This document shows, piece after piece, positions 9,169 through 17,600 of a stretch of DNA of 64,000 nt. The DNA comes from Hyphomonas johnsonii MHS-2. GTDB taxonomy: Bacteria; Pseudomonadota; Alphaproteobacteria; Caulobacterales; Hyphomonadaceae. The translations under genes and the position numbers were made by a program. The DNA is taken from positions 62,001-126,000 of the forward strand of contig NZ_ARYK01000004.1 of NCBI RefSeq assembly GCF_000685275.1. The letters run 5' to 3'. Under the pieces are notes generated by a model. The model made no database searches, was not told the DNA's origin, and saw nothing but the letters and a program-made list of their open reading frames with translations. Each line of letters opens with the position of its first letter. The first letter of the stretch is position 1.

Positions 9169-10281
9169 ATGGATGCGGAACAGCTTGGCAGTGACATTGT
9201 CCAGTCGCAGCGTGCAGCACGCTTTGCCGACACGACCGCCGATCAATGGGCCGAACGCCTGACGGCGTTGATAAAGGCGCAGCCCGGCACCAGTGGACCG
9301 GTTGCCGTGACAAATGTGCGGCCCGTCGGAACAGCCGCAGGTGGCTCCAACGGAACGATGTTGTTTGATGCCAGCTATAGCGAGAGTGGCGCCCGGCAGG
9401 ACCGCGCGCTGGTCCTGCGGTTCCTCCCCGCTGAGGGCCTGTTTCACAAATATGACGTCGAGGGTCAGTACGCGCTTCAGCGCGAACTCGGGAAAGCGGG
9501 GTTCCCCGTCCCCGAGCAGCTGTGGCTGGATAGCGCGGGCGACCATCTCAAGGTGCCGGGCTATGTCATGGAGCAGGTGGCTGGTAACGGACCGCCCATG
9601 GTATGGAAGGCATCCGGCCTGATTGCCGAGGCGTCGCCGCCCAGCCGGCGAAAAATGACGACCTCGTACGTCGCGCACCTGGCAAAGTTGCACGCGATCG
9701 ACTGGCAGGCTGCCGGGCTTGACTGGCTCGCCAATCGCGCGGCTGGAGCCAATCCTGTCGAGCGCGAAGCCAATTGGTATTGGGATGCGCTGAAATGGGC
9801 GGACTTTGAAGATACGGTCGCCATGTTCGCGCCGGTCCGCGACTGGCTGATCGCCAAGGAACCTGCGAATATCGACGTGGTGCTTTGCCATGGTGACATC
9901 AATCTCGGGAACTATCTTTTCAAGAATGATGCTGTCAGCGCGGTCCTCGATTGGGAAATGGCGTTCCTCGGGACGCCGGAATGCGACTTGGCGATGATAA
10001 ATGTCGGAGACGCAGCCCTGCAGGGCCATGTGCCCACACCGGAAGGCGCGCTGACCAATGCCGAAATCTGCGCGGAGTATGAGCGCATAACCAACCGCAA
10101 GCTGCGACATATGGATTATTTCGAGCTATTCGGCAGCTACCGCGCGACGATTATCACCACGCTTGCCATGAAGCACTATCCGGCGGCCATGACGGATGCG
10201 ATGCGTCCGCTCTACGAATCGACCCTGAAAATGTGTTTCGACCGGGCACGCGCTCTGGGCGCCGTAGCGGGAGAAGTCTAG
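9169..10281 (+). CDS. aminoglycoside-phosphotransferase-like kinase (APH family), copy 1
   Basis: A 370-residue small-molecule kinase of the APH/choline kinase fold. The catalytic loop is LCHGDINLGNYL and the metal-binding motif is LDWEMAFLG, with the family's ECDLAMI after it. Such proteins phosphorylate hydroxyls of small molecules; in catabolic clusters many are mis-annotated as resistance genes or as acyl-CoA dehydrogenase partners. I chose ATG 9169 behind GAGAGGA rather than the upstream in-frame 9034 start. The stop TAG shares the palindrome CTAG with the opposing gene's stop. A paralog lies at 11270-12361. Substrate unknown; the context points to a catabolic intermediate rather than an antibiotic. 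Confidence 0.88.
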   Translation: MDAEQLGSDIVQSQRAARFADTTADQWAERLTALIKAQPGTSGPVAVTNVRPVGTAAGGSNGTMLFDASYSESGARQDRALVLRFLPAEGLFHKYDVEGQYALQRELGKAGFPVPEQLWLDSAGDHLKVPGYVMEQVAGNGPPMVWKASGLIAEASPPSRRKMTTSYVAHLAKLHAIDWQAAGLDWLANRAAGANPVEREANWYWDALKWADFEDTVAMFAPVRDWLIAKEPANIDVVLCHGDINLGNYLFKNDAVSAVLDWEMAFLGTPECDLAMINVGDAALQGHVPTPEGALTNAEICAEYERITNRKLRHMDYFELFGSYRATIITTLAMKHYPAAMTDAMRPLYESTLKMCFDRARALGAVAGEV

Positions 10282-11273
10282 AGATCGTAGTCGACGCTTC
10301 GGGAGAGTCCCTGGTCGACCGCGAGGAATGTAACATCGTCCTGGGTCGGAATGTAGGTGCCGCGGCCCGGATTGTTGCAGAATTCCAGGTCGGCAAAGCC
10401 GCGAAGGCCTGAGTGGGTGATCGTCGATATGTGATCCTGGGTCGCGCAGCCGATATCCCGCAGGGGTGTCAGGAAGCCCTGAACAGGCGTCGCATTCACC
10501 TCGATTTCGTCACCACGTTCCAATGTGAGGATGGCTCGTGCGGCGAGCGGCGTCAGGCCGTCATGGTCGGTTGTGGTGATGACGCGCAGTTTGCGCACGT
10601 CTTCCTGGACGCCATTGCGAACAACGAAACCGGCACACATGGCCGGGCCGTCCTTCACATCCAGCAGGAAACTCGCAAAGCTCAGTTCCGGGCCGACAGT
10701 TCCGGAGAACATGCGATAGCGATGCAGGCTGACGCGCGCATGATCGCGGATGCCCCAGGACCGGTCCCTGTGTGCCAGGGCCGACACGTCATGTGTTTCC
10801 TGTCCGATCCGAACGGTGCCGCGTATCCGGCCGGAGCACTCCAGGTGGCCCTGCGAGTTGATGCTCTGCATGAACTCGTCGGAATGGCCGGACATCGACC
10901 AGTCTCGCGGTTCGTAGAACGATTCGTGGAATTCGAGATCGAGTGAACAGTCCGGTGTCTCGGCGCCATAGCGCATCCGTCCTCCGCCTAACGATTCGAC
11001 GACATGCCCGCCGACGGATTGCCCGTGTTCGCGCCGGTCGCCGGATCGAATGTCGAACTCGGTGGCGTCGCCATCACTCAGGACAAAACGTTCCGCGCCG
11101 CGCTTGAAGACAAAGAGAGTGGCCTGTCCCGTGCCCTGAGCCGGCTTTTGCCCGATGCGGTGAAACCCGCCTATTCCGGCTGCTTCATCATAGAACCAGT
11201 AGCAATCGCTTTCCTGCCAAAGCGCAGTGTCGACGGGTGTGTGAGGCCGGTCCCAGCTGTCGTCATAGGTCAT
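10278..11273 (-). CDS. lipocalin-like protein of the DUF7064/DUF7065 (AttH-like) type, copy 2
   Basis: A 331-residue paralog of the product at 8100-9131. Shared marks are the early aromatic-rich ESDCYWFYDEAAGIGGFHRI, central HRDRSWGIRDH and FSGTVGPELSFASF. The ATG at 11273 overlaps the stop of the upstream kinase gene by four bases (ATGA), so the two are translationally coupled. In the plus-strand pair the order is reversed (lipocalin-like first, kinase second). Its 3' end meets the plus-strand kinase with overlapping CTAG stops. No catalytic function can be assigned. Confidence 0.75.
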   Translation of the reverse strand: MTYDDSWDRPHTPVDTALWQESDCYWFYDEAAGIGGFHRIGQKPAQGTGQATLFVFKRGAERFVLSDGDATEFDIRSGDRREHGQSVGGHVVESLGGGRMRYGAETPDCSLDLEFHESFYEPRDWSMSGHSDEFMQSINSQGHLECSGRIRGTVRIGQETHDVSALAHRDRSWGIRDHARVSLHRYRMFSGTVGPELSFASFLLDVKDGPAMCAGFVVRNGVQEDVRKLRVITTTDHDGLTPLAARAILTLERGDEIEVNATPVQGFLTPLRDIGCATQDHISTITHSGLRGFADLEFCNNPGRGTYIPTQDDVTFLAVDQGLSRSVDYDL

Positions 11274-12361
11274 GATGGCGCGCCTGTCCCTGCCACACCT
11301 GTTTCGGCGATGGTCCAGTAGAATTCGGCCATCGCTTCGTACTGGGCGACGACATCGTCCGGAAGGTACGTGCACATGGACCCCAGGCAGATGATGATCT
11401 GGTAGGCAGCCTGAACCCGGAAATACTCAAAGTGCCTGAGCGGGCGTCCGCCGACCTGCGCGTACAGGGCCAGCCATTCAGCCTGAGTGGGCGGTATAAC
11501 CGGCAAGTGCTCGGCGAAGGGCAAGTGAGCCTCCATCGACAGGACCTGTATCGCCAGATCGAGCTCGGGACTGCCAATCGAACTCAACTCCCAGTCAAGA
11601 ATGGCCGAGACCTCGCCATCGCGCAGCAGGTAGTTTCCGAGATTGGGGTCACCGTGCATCAGAACCGGCGACTCTTCGATGGGGGCGTTGGCGAGCAACC
11701 ATTGGCGTATCGGAACCAGGCGGTCGGCGTCTTTCGGCTCGGCCCAGTCCCACGTTTTCCACCACCAGTTAATCAGCCGCTCCTGCGCCGTATCGCCCGC
11801 GGCATCCTTGACAAAGTCGCCGAGCCCGAGGGCCACGTGGTCCAGAGCGTGGATGGATTGCAGGGCCTTCAATATGTTCAGGTAGAGGGTGTTGCGTTCG
11901 TCATCACTGGCGTCCACCAACAGGCCGGACCCGAACAGTGATGTCGGGATCGTGTCCCCGTCTATGCACGCCATGACGAAACCCGCCACGCCGAGATCCT
12001 TCCCCGTTGCATCAAGTCCGTATACGGCTGGGATGGGCAGGCCAGTGCCGGACAGGCGCTCCAGGACGTCATACTGGCTCTTCAGATCATACTCGAAAAA
12101 GATCCGGTTCTCCGTTTGCGGGTCATACCTCAGGACGAGGCGTTTTGTTTCCCGCAGGCCGGCCCTGTCGATGTTTGCGGTAAACACAAGAATGCCCGAT
12201 GAGGAGCCGGACTGTTCGGAGCCGGCCCCTGTGCCGGTAATCGTCACGTCCGCGCGGAACACCTTGCCCAGGAAAAGCGCCAGCCTGTCCAGGTCGATCC
12301 GGGCAAAGGAGGACTTTGCCACTGCAACGGCGCTTTCGACGGCATTGGCCGTGTCGCTCAT
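11270..12361 (-). CDS. aminoglycoside-phosphotransferase-like kinase (APH family), copy 2
   Basis: A 363-residue APH-fold kinase with LMHGDPNLGNYLL as catalytic loop and LDWELSSIGSPELDLA as metal-binding region. The N-terminal ATP-binding part contains LVLRYDPQTE, comparable to LVLRFLPAE in the first copy. The ATG at 12361 has GGAG six bases upstream; an alternative ATG four codons earlier is less well placed. It follows TonB receptor 2 by 68 bases, with a 6-bp GC hairpin (12376-12393) in the gap, and overlaps the following lipocalin-like gene by ATGA. The phosphorylated substrate is unknown. Confidence 0.87.
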   Translation of the reverse strand: MSDTANAVESAVAVAKSSFARIDLDRLALFLGKVFRADVTITGTGAGSEQSGSSSGILVFTANIDRAGLRETKRLVLRYDPQTENRIFFEYDLKSQYDVLERLSGTGLPIPAVYGLDATGKDLGVAGFVMACIDGDTIPTSLFGSGLLVDASDDERNTLYLNILKALQSIHALDHVALGLGDFVKDAAGDTAQERLINWWWKTWDWAEPKDADRLVPIRQWLLANAPIEESPVLMHGDPNLGNYLLRDGEVSAILDWELSSIGSPELDLAIQVLSMEAHLPFAEHLPVIPPTQAEWLALYAQVGGRPLRHFEYFRVQAAYQIIICLGSMCTYLPDDVVAQYEAMAEFYWTIAETGVAGTGAPS

Positions 12362-12375
12362 GAAGGTCTCCATGG

Positions 12376-12393
12376 GGCCCCTTAGCAGGGGCC
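12376..12393 (-). promoter_or_regulatory. intercistronic stem-loop after TonB receptor 2
   Basis: GGCCCC (12376-12381) pairs with GGGGCC (12388-12393) over a 6-nt loop, between the receptor stop and the kinase start. There is no U-tract. It sits in the same relative place as the stronger hairpin after receptor 1 and could lower expression of the enzyme genes relative to the receptor. Confidence 0.45.
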
Positions 12394-12429
12394 GCTCAAT
12401 CCAGATTGCGGTTTGATGTCAGCGCATCG

Positions 12430-14565
12430 CTACCATTTCGCCGACAACTCAAGTCCCCAGCTTGCCGGGCGCGCATAATGCCCGTCCAGGCCATCAATCA
12501 ACGAGATGATATTGGTGATGTAGCCTTCATCCGTGACATTCTTTGCATAGAAGCTGACCGTCAGCCGATCGTCGGCCAGTGGCAGCGACGCGTACAGGTT
12601 CACAACGCTGTAGCTGTCCTGCATATCGTCTGCCGCGTTCCTGGGACGATAGAAGACATCGTCTGACACAAACACTTCTGCGCGCAGCCTGGGATCACCG
12701 AACAGGGAACTGTTGACAGGCACAGTGTATTCCAGCGCGCCCGACAATGTGTATTCGGGGGCACGGTTGAGGGTATTTCCGGAAAAGTCGCTTCCCGCGC
12801 CGTCGATAAATGCATCATAGGTGGCATCCAGGAACGAAATGGCTGCCTCCGCCTGCAGGTTGTCGGTCACGGCAATTATTGCTTCCAGCTCAGCGCCCGT
12901 GATCGTGGAATCGGCTGCGTTCTCGACGAAACCTGTATTGTTCCTGATCTGCAGAACTTGGAGATTGGTATAGTCGTAGGTGAACGCGGATGCGGCCAGA
13001 TAGAGGCGGCCATCGAAATACTGGCCCTTCATGCCGGCCTCGATGGACGTGACTTCCTCCGGTTCGAACGAGCCGCAGCCAGCCTGGTTGAACCCGCCGG
13101 ATTTGAAGCCTTCCTGGTATTGCGCGTACAGCATCGTCGACTCAGCGACGTCCCATTCGATACCGGCCTTGGGTGTGGTGTCGTGAAAGGAGATGTCCGA
13201 AACCTGGTCGCCGCAAACGACAACGGTGTTGTCAAAGAACGTGACAGTCTGGCTCCCTTTTTTCTTTTCTTCGCTGTAGCGAAGCCCGCCCTTGAGGCGC
13301 ACTGTGTCTGAAACGTTGAAGGTCACGTCGCCGAACAGGCCAAACGCCTCGAGGTCTTCGACCAGCTGGTTCACGGTGAACGAGATTTCGGGCGGCAGCA
13401 TCAGGATCGCACTGTCACTGCCCGTGTCCACATCCGTGCGGGAAGAACTGTCTTCCTGCATCCAGAATGCGCCTACAATCCAGTCCAGACGCCCGCCTTC
13501 ATTGCCGATCAGGTTGAATTCCTGCGACCAGGCTTCCGCATCTTCGGTCCGGCCACTGGTCAGGACATCCAGCGCCGTGACATCGCCGTCGAAAAAGTCG
13601 ACACGGTCAAACGTGGTATAGCCTGTAATCGACCGCAGCGTGGCAAAGTCGGTTTTCCAGTCCAGCGTCAGGCCAGCGACATCCATCCCGATATCCGACC
13701 ATGGCGTCCGGTTGTTGAGAATGTTGTTCGGGCGGTCATCGAAACCCGCCAGTCCCGCCAGGAAGCCCGGTCTGATCTTCTCAAAGCTCGGGCCGACACG
13801 GTCCTGGTCAATGGTCAGGAAAAAGATGTCCGATGTCAGGTTTTCCGTAATGTCCCAGCTGAGGTCGCCCTTGAGGGTCGTGGCCTCGAGCCCACCTTCG
13901 GTTTTGCCCGTCGTTCTGTTGTCGATATAGCCGTCATCTTCCTCATAGGCGATGGACAGGCGGCCCCGCACGGTGTCCGAGAATGGCCCGGACACGTATC
14001 CTCGCGCCAAGCGGCGTTCGAATGAACCCGCCCCGATTGTCGCCCCGGCTTCAAAAGCGTCCGTCGGCTTGTTTGTCGTGAAGTTGACGACGCCCCCCGT
14101 CGCGTTGCGCCCGTAGAGTGTGCCCTGCGGTCCGCGCAGCACTTCCACGCTGGCCAGGTCGGCCAGGCCGAGTGCAGCTGCGTTTGAACGGCCGAGGAAT
14201 ACGCCATTGAGGTGGACTGCAACAGCTGGTTCCGCGAACCCGGTCTCTACGTTCAGGCCAATACCGCGAATGGTAATCTGCGAGGCGCCGGCGACTTCGC
14301 CATATTCGACGTTGGGAACGCTGTTCGAGATGTCGGACATGTTCGCCAGATCACGGAATTCGAGTGCGTCACCGCCGATGACCGACACTGCCGCGCCAAC
14401 ATCGAGAAGGGATTGCTCCCGCTTCTGCGTCGACACCACGATCGTGCCGAGTTTCCGGACGCCGTCTTCCGGCGGGGCGTCCGTTTCAGATGACTGCGCA
14501 TAGGCGGGCAATGCGCCAATGAGAAAGCTCACAAGGCATATGCCTTGTAGAAGGCGTTGTTTCAT
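12430..14565 (-). CDS. TonB-dependent outer-membrane receptor 2
   Basis: A 711-residue receptor. The signal peptide (GICLVSFLIGALPAYAQ) is followed by the plug domain with IVVSTQKREQSLLDVGAAVS and GPQGTLYGRNATGGVVN, and the barrel ends in the aromatic terminus LELSAKW used for outer-membrane assembly. The start at ATG 14565 follows GGGAGGAAATT; the frame continues upstream to 14649 without support. It heads a unit with the kinase and lipocalin-like gene (copy 2). The ligand is unknown. Having two receptors of different sequence in one locus suggests either two related substrates or two uptake routes for one. Confidence 0.93.
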   Translation of the reverse strand: MKQRLLQGICLVSFLIGALPAYAQSSETDAPPEDGVRKLGTIVVSTQKREQSLLDVGAAVSVIGGDALEFRDLANMSDISNSVPNVEYGEVAGASQITIRGIGLNVETGFAEPAVAVHLNGVFLGRSNAAALGLADLASVEVLRGPQGTLYGRNATGGVVNFTTNKPTDAFEAGATIGAGSFERRLARGYVSGPFSDTVRGRLSIAYEEDDGYIDNRTTGKTEGGLEATTLKGDLSWDITENLTSDIFFLTIDQDRVGPSFEKIRPGFLAGLAGFDDRPNNILNNRTPWSDIGMDVAGLTLDWKTDFATLRSITGYTTFDRVDFFDGDVTALDVLTSGRTEDAEAWSQEFNLIGNEGGRLDWIVGAFWMQEDSSSRTDVDTGSDSAILMLPPEISFTVNQLVEDLEAFGLFGDVTFNVSDTVRLKGGLRYSEEKKKGSQTVTFFDNTVVVCGDQVSDISFHDTTPKAGIEWDVAESTMLYAQYQEGFKSGGFNQAGCGSFEPEEVTSIEAGMKGQYFDGRLYLAASAFTYDYTNLQVLQIRNNTGFVENAADSTITGAELEAIIAVTDNLQAEAAISFLDATYDAFIDGAGSDFSGNTLNRAPEYTLSGALEYTVPVNSSLFGDPRLRAEVFVSDDVFYRPRNAADDMQDSYSVVNLYASLPLADDRLTVSFYAKNVTDEGYITNIISLIDGLDGHYARPASWGLELSAKW

Positions 14566-14885
14566 AATTTCCTCCCGATGGGTCTTTGCGACCTTCGATC
14601 TGTTATTCATGGCGCGCAGACCGTGGATCGTTCTGCAAACGCCGGGCATTCACCACAAAATTCCCGTTTTGGCCTGATCTCCATCCCCGCGTGGATTAGA
14701 AATCCACCAATAAAGGCGCAATATGTCAGTAGAAACCGGATACGGCAATATATCACGGGTAAAATACATTCATGTTGTGCGCATTATGCGGTTTTGGGGT
14801 GTCATCCGACACAACGCGAGCCTTGCTCATGCGGGCAGGTGCGCCCGACCGGAATGCGTTGCCGCCAGGTTTGCTGACACGAAAA
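14566..14885. other. non-coding region upstream of TonB receptor 2
   Basis: About 320 bases between the start of receptor 2 and the terminator of the barrel gene; no credible coding frame. The stretch 14700-14800 is richer in A and T than its surroundings and is the likely promoter region. It contains the short perfect palindrome GCATTATGC (14783-14791). I see nothing more in it. Confidence 0.5.
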
Positions 14886-14911
14886 CGCCGGCCCCCTTGC
14901 GGGGACCGGCG
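14886..14911 (-). terminator. rho-independent terminator of the outer-membrane barrel gene
   Basis: On the minus strand CGCCGGtCCCC and GGGG(g)CCGGCG form a long GC-rich stem with a short loop, followed by TTTT (AAAA at 14882-14885 on plus). It starts 27 bases after the stop of the gene at 14938-15573. Confidence 0.8.
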
Positions 14912-14937
14912 GCTTCATTGTGGCGATCAGGGGCGGT

Positions 14938-15573
14938 CTAGAACTTGTAGCCAACCGCGATCGTGGCGGCGCCCGTGTCGGTGTCTTCGAAGTTGTAATA
15001 GGTATAGTCGCCGCGAAGCGTCCAGTTTTCGGTCATGTCAAAGCTGAGACCTGCCCCAAAGGCGGGGCCATCGGCCGAATCTTCGACCACGCCGAGCGGC
15101 GTGCCGCCGGGCGTGACGACCGTGGCGTCCACGTCAATATAGGCGTAACCGGCGCGGGCCGAGATATCGAGACGCTCGGTAATCGGCACGGTGGCGCGGC
15201 CATACAGGCCGACCAGGTAGTTCAGGCCGAGGTCGCCCGACCCGGCAATGACGTCATTGAGGTCGGTATCGTCATTGTCGTCGAGATTGAAGTCGTCCTC
15301 GTCGACATTGTAGTCGAACTCGCCGTCATCGATGCCGGTGGTCAGGTCGGCCTCGAGCGAAAACATCGGCGTGAACTGGTAGCCGGTACGCGCGGTGATC
15401 GCGTTTGTATCAACGCCGGAATCGGCGTCGTCAGGTTCGATGTTGAGATAGGTATAGCCGCCCTCGGCATAGAAGCCGGTGTCTTCAGCACCATAGGTCT
15501 GTGCGGCGGCCGGAGCGGCAAGGCCGAATGCAATGGCCAGCGCCGAGGAAGAAACGATCAATAGCTTGTTCAT
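14938..15573 (-). CDS. outer-membrane beta-barrel protein with an acidic loop
   Basis: A 211-residue porin-like protein. The signal peptide ends AAPAAAQTYG; the mature part alternates aromatic and polar residues as in an 8-strand OmpA-type barrel and ends in VGYKF, the usual C-terminal Phe for barrel insertion. Residues about 85-115 form an extremely acidic loop (DEDDFNLDDNDDTDLND), which could bind divalent cations or simply be surface-exposed. ATG 15573 follows AAGGATCC; an upstream in-frame extension lacks a signal peptide. The gene stands alone with its own terminator. Function beyond outer-membrane location is not known. Confidence 0.88.
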   Translation of the reverse strand: MNKLLIVSSSALAIAFGLAAPAAAQTYGAEDTGFYAEGGYTYLNIEPDDADSGVDTNAITARTGYQFTPMFSLEADLTTGIDDGEFDYNVDEDDFNLDDNDDTDLNDVIAGSGDLGLNYLVGLYGRATVPITERLDISARAGYAYIDVDATVVTPGGTPLGVVEDSADGPAFGAGLSFDMTENWTLRGDYTYYNFEDTDTGAATIAVGYKF

Positions 15574-15837
15574 GGGAGGATCCTTGGTTTTGCTGTCCCG
15601 ACCCGTTCGGGACGTGTGAGGCCAACGGCTGGCCTGACGGCCCCGTTCCCCTCCGGCGCACGCGCCGGGCCCGCCTGTTGCAATCAGGGCACAGGCGCCA
15701 GGTGCGCCATGCATCAATTTCCCGGTCTCACGGGCGATCACGCACCGGCGCCGCGCCCGGCCCCGCGCGGTTCCTGCAAATCTGCAGCAACTACTGCGAA
15801 TTTGATCCTTCTGTTTAAACCACCTCTAAGAGGACGC

Positions 15838-17547
15838 GTGCGATTGAAAGTGGAAGCACTTGCCCCGGAGTCCGTCATCACCGCCCTTGTTGCCCCTTTC
15901 CTTGCAGCGGTTGACCGCTGGCTGAGCCGCCTTGCGCCGTCATGGGTGCGGATCGAGGTCCTGTTCCTGGCACTCGGGTGCCTGGTGACGCTCGTGGTCG
16001 GCTACCAGGTCGATCTCTTTGCCGCTTTCCTCGCCTTTTCCGGCCGTCACCCGGCCTGGAACCTCGACAAGTTCGCCGCCGTCGTGGTGACCCTGGCCCT
16101 GCAGGCGCTGGTGCTCGCCGCCTTCCGCTATCGCCAGATGCGGCGCGAATACGCCAAGCGCGTCGACGCCGAGCAGACCATGGCTGACCTGGCCCTCAAG
16201 GATTCCCTTACCGGCCTTGCCAACCGGCGCGCCTTCCACCAGCGGCTGGACGCACTCGTCAGTGCCGGCACCGGCTGCGCGCTGATGATGATCGACCTCG
16301 ACCGGTTCAAGCCGGTCAACGATCTCTACGGCCATGATGCCGGCGATGAACTGCTGCGCCAGCTGTCCTCGCGCATCGGCGAGGCGGCCGGTGGGTTCGA
16401 CTGCCTGGCCCGGCTTGGCGGCGATGAATTCGGTATCCTGCTGAGCGAGACCGACGAGATCGACGTGCTCAACCACAAGGCAGCCGCGATCCTCGAAATG
16501 ATCGACAGGCCGGTCAATATCGGTGCGGCGAACTGCACTGTCGGCGCCAGTATCGGGATTGCCGTCGCGCAGGCGGGCATGGAGGTCAGCAGCGACCAGC
16601 TGGTCAAACGCGCAGACCTTGCGCTCTACGAAGCCAAGGATTCCGGCCGCGGCAAGTACCGCTACTTCCGCTCGCAGATGGCCGAGCCGCTGGCCAAGCG
16701 CTCGCGCCTTGAAGTCGACTTCCGCAATGCCCTCCTGCGCGGCGAGATCGAGCCTTATTACCAGCCGCTCATCAATCTCTCGACCGGCAATATCGAGGGT
16801 TACGAAATCCTCGCACGCTGGCAGCATCCCGAGCTTGGCATGATCCTGCCGGACGTCTTCGTCCAGATCGCCGAGGATACCGGCACGATCGGCGAAATGA
16901 CCCTGCGCCTGCTGCGCCAGGCCTGCCTCGATTCCGACGAATGGCCGCACAGCCATTACCTCGCGCTCAACATCTCGCCGGTGCAGCTGCGCAATCGCGA
17001 CCTCCGCGCAGACCTTTGCGACGTGTTGAAGGAAACCGGCTTCGAGGCCCACCGCCTGGAAATCGAAGTGACGGAAAACGCCCTGATCTACGATCTCGAA
17101 ACCGCGCGCCTGATCCTCTGGGATCTCAAGATCGCCGGCATGACCATCGCGCTCGACGATTTCGGCACCGGCTATTCCAGCCTGCATCACCTGCGCAAGC
17201 TGCCCATCGACAAGCTCAAGATCGACCAGTCCTTCATCCGCACCATGTCGCACAGCGCCAAGAGCCGGAAGATCGTCAACGCCGTGATCGCGCTCGGCTC
17301 CAGCATGGGCCTTGCGACCACTGCCGAGGGCGTCGAGACCGAGGAATCGGCCCTGTGGCTGTCGCAGGCCGGCTGCACCAGCGCCCAGGGCTATTATTTC
17401 GGCCGGCCGCTGCCCTCGTCTGAGGCGTGGCTGCTCGACACGACCGAGCGCCAGCTGATGGCCCTGCGCCAATGGCTGAGTCCGACACGCGACTGGCGCG
17501 AGCAAGAAGAGGTCGTCCCCAGCCTGTTGCGGGTCATCAATGACTAG
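15838..17547 (+). CDS. membrane GGDEF-EAL cyclic-di-GMP protein
   Basis: About 569 residues. Two N-terminal hydrophobic segments (residues about 25-80) anchor it in the inner membrane. A GGDEF domain with intact LGGDEFGIL (about residue 195) follows, then an EAL domain with EPYYQPLI, YEILARW (the EAL motif in the E-x-L form), and DDFGTGYSSL near residue 440. Both active-site motifs appear intact, so it may synthesise and degrade c-di-GMP, or one half may regulate the other. There is no obvious sensor domain. I chose GTG 15838 after AAGAGGA, although TTG 15844 is also possible; the ORF begins much further upstream at 15616 without support. Confidence 0.9.
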   Translation: MRLKVEALAPESVITALVAPFLAAVDRWLSRLAPSWVRIEVLFLALGCLVTLVVGYQVDLFAAFLAFSGRHPAWNLDKFAAVVVTLALQALVLAAFRYRQMRREYAKRVDAEQTMADLALKDSLTGLANRRAFHQRLDALVSAGTGCALMMIDLDRFKPVNDLYGHDAGDELLRQLSSRIGEAAGGFDCLARLGGDEFGILLSETDEIDVLNHKAAAILEMIDRPVNIGAANCTVGASIGIAVAQAGMEVSSDQLVKRADLALYEAKDSGRGKYRYFRSQMAEPLAKRSRLEVDFRNALLRGEIEPYYQPLINLSTGNIEGYEILARWQHPELGMILPDVFVQIAEDTGTIGEMTLRLLRQACLDSDEWPHSHYLALNISPVQLRNRDLRADLCDVLKETGFEAHRLEIEVTENALIYDLETARLILWDLKIAGMTIALDDFGTGYSSLHHLRKLPIDKLKIDQSFIRTMSHSAKSRKIVNAVIALGSSMGLATTAEGVETEESALWLSQAGCTSAQGYYFGRPLPSSEAWLLDTTERQLMALRQWLSPTRDWREQEEVVPSLLRVIND

Positions 17548-17600
17548 GCGGGCTCACGCTCCGGCTTGACGCCGGGCGCGCCATCGCTCACCTGCCCGCC

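Noticed and set aside
9034-11375. Antibiotic resistance by the two aminoglycoside-phosphotransferase-like genes
   Set aside because: The fold is shared by many small-molecule kinases; the catabolic context with receptors, SDR and amidohydrolase fits metabolism better than resistance.
15940-17505. A 521-codon minus-strand frame opposite the GGDEF-EAL gene
   Set aside because: It mirrors a conserved gene with intact motifs; composition is typical of antisense shadow frames in high-GC DNA.
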